Source: Sphingobacteriaceae bacterium GW460-11-11-14-LB5
GTDB taxonomy: Bacteria > Bacteroidota > Bacteroidia > Sphingobacteriales > Sphingobacteriaceae
Length of the DNA: 64,000 nt
NCBI GenBank assembly: GCA_002151545.1
Contig: CP021237.1
Coordinates: forward strand, 6,014,001 to 6,078,000
Direction of reading: 5' to 3'
Shown: in pieces, positions 61,467-64,000 of the stretch
Numbering within the stretch: the first letter of the stretch is position 1
Layout: each line of letters opens with the position of its first letter
Program-made: the position numbers and the translations under genes
Notes under the pieces: model-generated
The model's database searches: none
Told to the model about the DNA's origin: nothing
Seen by the model: only the letters and a program-made list of their open reading frames with translations

Positions 61467-62927
61467 ATGAATACTGGCTTACAGCTTTATAATACGCTTT
61501 CGCGCAAAAAAGAACTTTTTCAACCCTTAAATGCACCCAATGTTGGGATGTATGTTTGCGGTCCTACTGTTTATAGTGATGTGCACCTGGGGAATTGCCG
61601 CACATTTATTTCTTTCGATTTAATTTTCAGGTACCTTAAATATGCTGGTTATAAAGTGCGTTATGTACGTAATATTACCGATGCCGGCCATCTGGAAGGA
61701 GACCGGGATGAGGGTGACGATAAGTTTGCGAAACGTGCCAAATTAGAGCAGCTTGAGCCGATGGAAATTGTACAGAAGTATACTTTAGGTTTCCATGATG
61801 TATTGCGCATGTTCAACACGCTGCCGCCAAGTATCGAACCTACGGCTACGGGCCATATTATTGAGCAGATCGAAATGATCAAAATAATTATAGCCAACGG
61901 TTATGGTTATGAAGTTGATGGCAACGTATATTTTGATGTAGAAAAATATAGTAAGGAATATAATTATACCATTTTAACCAACCGCAATCTCGAAGATATG
62001 CTGAACAATACCCGCGAACTGGGTGGGCAGGATGAGAAACATGGTCGGTTAGATTTTGCGCTTTGGATAAAAGCAAAACCAGAAACCCTGATGCAATGGC
62101 AATCGCCATGGGGTATGGGCTTTCCGGGCTGGCACATTGAATGTTCGGCCATGAGTGCTAAATATTTAGGAGCCGAATTTGATATTCATGGTGGTGGAAT
62201 GGATTTGGCGGCAACGCACCATACCAACGAAATTGCACAGTCTGAGGCTTGCAGCCATAAACAACCTGCCCGTTACTGGATGCATACCAATATGCTCACG
62301 GTAAACGGTACGCGGATGTCTAAATCGGCGGGAAATGGTTTTCTTCCTTTAGAGTTATTTACTGGCGATCACCCTTTACTGAAAAAAGGCTTTAGCCCGA
62401 TGACGGTTAAGTTTTTCATGCTGCAGGCACATTACCGCAGTACTTTAGATTTCTCGAATGAAGCTTTGGATGCTTCGGAAAAAGGATTCCGCCGCTTAAT
62501 GGCTGCTATTGGTTTGTTAGATAAATTAACTGCTGCTGAACAGAGTGATTTTGATATCGATGCACTGAAAGAAAAATGCATCCATGCGATGAACGACGAT
62601 TTTAACAGTCCGATTCTAATTGCCGAATTGTTTGAAGCGGTAAGAATTATCAATACTGTTTACGATGGTAAGGCTAAAATCTCTGCAGAAGCTTTAGAAA
62701 AGTTAAAGCAATTGATTAACGATTTCGTATTCGATATATTAGGGCTTAAAGATGAAGATGCCGGCGGTAATGATTTAAACGGCGTTTTGGACATGGTAAT
62801 TAATTTGAGGACGGAAGCAAAAGCAAATAAAGATTATGCAACCTCTGATCGTATCCGTATTGGTTTACAGGAGTTGGGGATCCAGCTTAAGGATGGTAAA
62901 GAAGGTACTACCTGGAGTAAGGCGTAG
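61467..62927 (+). CDS. cysS: Cysteine--tRNA ligase
   Basis: CysS charges tRNA-Cys. It is 486 residues with the class I signatures: the HIGH-like region in [19 protein letters not shown], the zinc-site residues in [15 protein letters not shown], and the KMSKS-like [10 protein letters not shown]. The start is supported by a -7 box almost touching it. It is followed by C-rich repeat DNA and a DUF559 gene. Confidence 0.97.
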   Translation: MNTGLQLYNTLSRKKELFQPLNAPNVGMYVCGPTVYSDVHLGNCRTFISFDLIFRYLKYAGYKVRYVRNITDAGHLEGDRDEGDDKFAKRAKLEQLEPMEIVQKYTLGFHDVLRMFNTLPPSIEPTATGHIIEQIEMIKIIIANGYGYEVDGNVYFDVEKYSKEYNYTILTNRNLEDMLNNTRELGGQDEKHGRLDFALWIKAKPETLMQWQSPWGMGFPGWHIECSAMSAKYLGAEFDIHGGGMDLAATHHTNEIAQSEACSHKQPARYWMHTNMLTVNGTRMSKSAGNGFLPLELFTGDHPLLKKGFSPMTVKFFMLQAHYRSTLDFSNEALDASEKGFRRLMAAIGLLDKLTAAEQSDFDIDALKEKCIHAMNDDFNSPILIAELFEAVRIINTVYDGKAKISAEALEKLKQLINDFVFDILGLKDEDAGGNDLNGVLDMVINLRTEAKANKDYATSDRIRIGLQELGIQLKDGKEGTTWSKA

Positions 62928-63024
62928 TTAGTACTGGAGTAAGGTGATTATAAGCCTCTTCAAAGGGCCACGGAATTAAGCGCTAGGAAAATACATTTGT
63001 GAATTTTATTTTTAAGTACAGATC

Positions 63025-63054
63025 CATTCCCCCTTCAAAAGGGCAAGGGGGATG
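63025..63054. repeat. C-rich inverted repeat between cysS and the DUF559 gene
   Basis: Arms cccccttcaaaag/...aaggggg form an imperfect hairpin, similar to the longer one at 63485-63567. Confidence 0.6.
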
Positions 63055-63075
63055 AAAAATGGATAAGATACGCTT

Positions 63076-63462
63076 ATGAACAACAACTATAATCCTAAAC
63101 TAAAAACTTTTGCCAGGGCTCATCGAAATGATAGTACCAAAGCAGAGATAAGAATGTGGTGCGAATTGTTGAGGAATAAAAAAATGCTGGGATATTCTTT
63201 TTTAAGACAGCGGCCGATCGCGAATTATATTGCAGATTTTTTCTCAAAGGATTTAAAGTTGGTTATCGAGGTTGATGGACTTAGTCATGAGCGGGAAGGC
63301 CAATTTGAAAAAGATCGAGCGCGTGAAAACGTTTTGAAAGCATTGGGTTTTCAGGTGCTGAGGTTTAGAGATGATGAGGTAATGAACGATATCGAGAATG
63401 TGAATAGGACAATTCAGCATTTTATTGCAGAATGGGAGCAAGATCATACTCGGGCTCGTTGA
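63076..63462 (+). CDS. DUF559-domain protein (predicted endonuclease-like)
   Basis: A 128-residue protein of the DUF559 group, which has a restriction-endonuclease-like fold. Landmarks are NDSTKAEIRMWCELLRNKKM, YSFLRQRPIANYIADFF, LVIEVDGLSHEREGQ and VLRFRDDEVMND. The E(I)VDG and D residues suit a nuclease site but activity is unproven. It is flanked by C-rich inverted repeats on both sides, and DUF559 genes are often linked to such mobile-looking DNA. Function is unknown. Confidence 0.88.
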   Translation: MNNNYNPKLKTFARAHRNDSTKAEIRMWCELLRNKKMLGYSFLRQRPIANYIADFFSKDLKLVIEVDGLSHEREGQFEKDRARENVLKALGFQVLRFRDDEVMNDIENVNRTIQHFIAEWEQDHTRAR

Positions 63463-63484
63463 AAGGGAAGATTTTTTCATAGGG

Positions 63485-63567
63485 TCATCCCCCAGCCCCC
63501 TTCAAAGGGGGAATGGACTATTTCCTAGCAATTAATTCGTCCCCCTTTGAAGGGGGCAAGGGGGATG
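63485..63567. repeat. Long C-rich inverted repeat after the DUF559 gene
   Basis: Near-perfect arms of about 27 bp (63485-63511 tcatcccccag...ggggg and 63541-63567 ccccc...aagggggatga) around a 29-nt loop. Related repeats are at 83-98 and 63025-63054. Confidence 0.8.
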
Positions 63568-63633
63568 AAATAGTAAGAATACCAATACCTAACCCATTAC
63601 ACTACTTCAAACAATTTTCCGTTAGATTAAACA

Positions 63634-64000
63634 ATGAATAAAAAACTTTTAATACTGCCTTTATTCGCATTAATCGCTTTTCAGGCATGTCAGAATAAAA
63701 CAAACCAAAATGCTGATGAAAGCGGGGAAAAACCACTGCTTTTAGCCTCTCCGGATTTTAATGCCGATAGTGCTTATGCCTATACCAAAGCACAGGTAGA
63801 TTTTGGGCCAAGGATTCCAGGGACGCAAGCACACCAGAAATGTGCAGCTTATCTGGTGGCAAAATTAAAATCGTTCGGTGCTGAGGTAAGTATCCAGGGC
63901 GAGCGAACGCAAACTTATGATGGGAAAAGCTTTCAGCTGAAAAACATTGTTGCTGCCTTTCAGCCAGGTCAAAAGAAAAGGGTTTTAATTACGGCACATT
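63634..64000 (+). CDS. M28-family peptidase / glutaminyl cyclase-like lipoprotein (partial, runs off the window)
   Basis: The N-terminal 122 residues of a lipoprotein (signal ending AFQAC, Cys19). The mature start reads AYAYTKAQVDFGPRIPGTQA, then YLVAKLKSFGAEVSIQGERT and LKNIVAAFQPGQKKRVLITAH, which is the run-up to the first zinc ligand of M28 aminopeptidases and of bacterial glutaminyl cyclases. The gene is cut by the window end. The start ATG gives a full lipoprotein signal. Confidence 0.9.
   Translation, partial: MNKKLLILPLFALIAFQACQNKTNQNADESGEKPLLLASPDFNADSAYAYTKAQVDFGPRIPGTQAHQKCAAYLVAKLKSFGAEVSIQGERTQTYDGKSFQLKNIVAAFQPGQKKRVLITAH

Overview
The window looks like a chromosome segment of a soil or freshwater Bacteroidota of the family Sphingobacteriaceae, most likely Pedobacter or a close relative. 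The evidence is a SusC/SusD pair with a FecI-type sigma factor and FecR anti-sigma factor, many lipoproteins with short lipoboxes, TAnnTTTG (-7) promoter boxes with few Shine-Dalgarno sequences, two DUF2723/GT117 proteins, and AT-rich DNA. No phage, integrase, transposase, rRNA or CRISPR array was seen.

Layout. 1-5.6 kb: starch/maltodextrin genes (a periplasmic GH13 amylase, an SLC45/GPH-type sugar transporter, and a GH13 lipoprotein with an N-terminal Ig-like/CBM48-like domain). 5.6-18.1 kb: an ECF sigma factor, FecR, a SusC with an STN signalling domain and a SusD-like_2 lipoprotein, then a GH20 hexosaminidase, a small exported protein and an S10 serine carboxypeptidase. Three LacI-type palindromes lie around the GH20 gene. 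18-40 kb: mostly housekeeping genes: accA, two tandem GT117 membrane proteins, tRNA-Gln, prs, rplY, pth, recF plus a DUF721/DciA-like gene, three FKBP isomerases, ndk, nrnA, a LuxR-type response regulator and BON and SH3 proteins. 40-45.5 kb: a CYTH protein, a second GH20 enzyme and several unrecognised proteins. 45.5-52.1 kb: a minus-strand cluster of an ethanolamine-type permease, a glutamine-synthetase-like ligase, an iron alcohol dehydrogenase, a class I amidotransferase-type hydrolase, an aldehyde dehydrogenase and a small STAS-like protein. 52-64 kb: an M48 protease, YiaA, NAD(P)HX repair enzyme, AIM24, a SigK/RskA-like pair, lipA, a GNAT protein, cysS, a DUF559 protein and the start of an M28 peptidase.

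The most interesting system is the 45.5-52.1 kb cluster. Its enzyme set fits a microcompartment-free route that would gamma-glutamylate ethanolamine or a similar amino alcohol, oxidise the hydroxyl to an aldehyde and then a carboxylate, and hydrolyse the product to glutamate plus glycine. This is inferred from family assignments and gene order.

The long intergenic gaps are not empty. They carry a dispersed family of hairpin elements, often ending in TGCTTTCCA or its complement, in at least seven places. There are also several GTCAT...ATGAC inverted repeats, a perfect-period 70-bp triplicate between prs and rplY, and C-rich inverted repeats at both window ends. Several housekeeping genes (pth, cysS, lipA, perhaps the NAD(P)HX gene) have a -7 box ending only 4 nt before the ATG, which predicts near-leaderless mRNAs.
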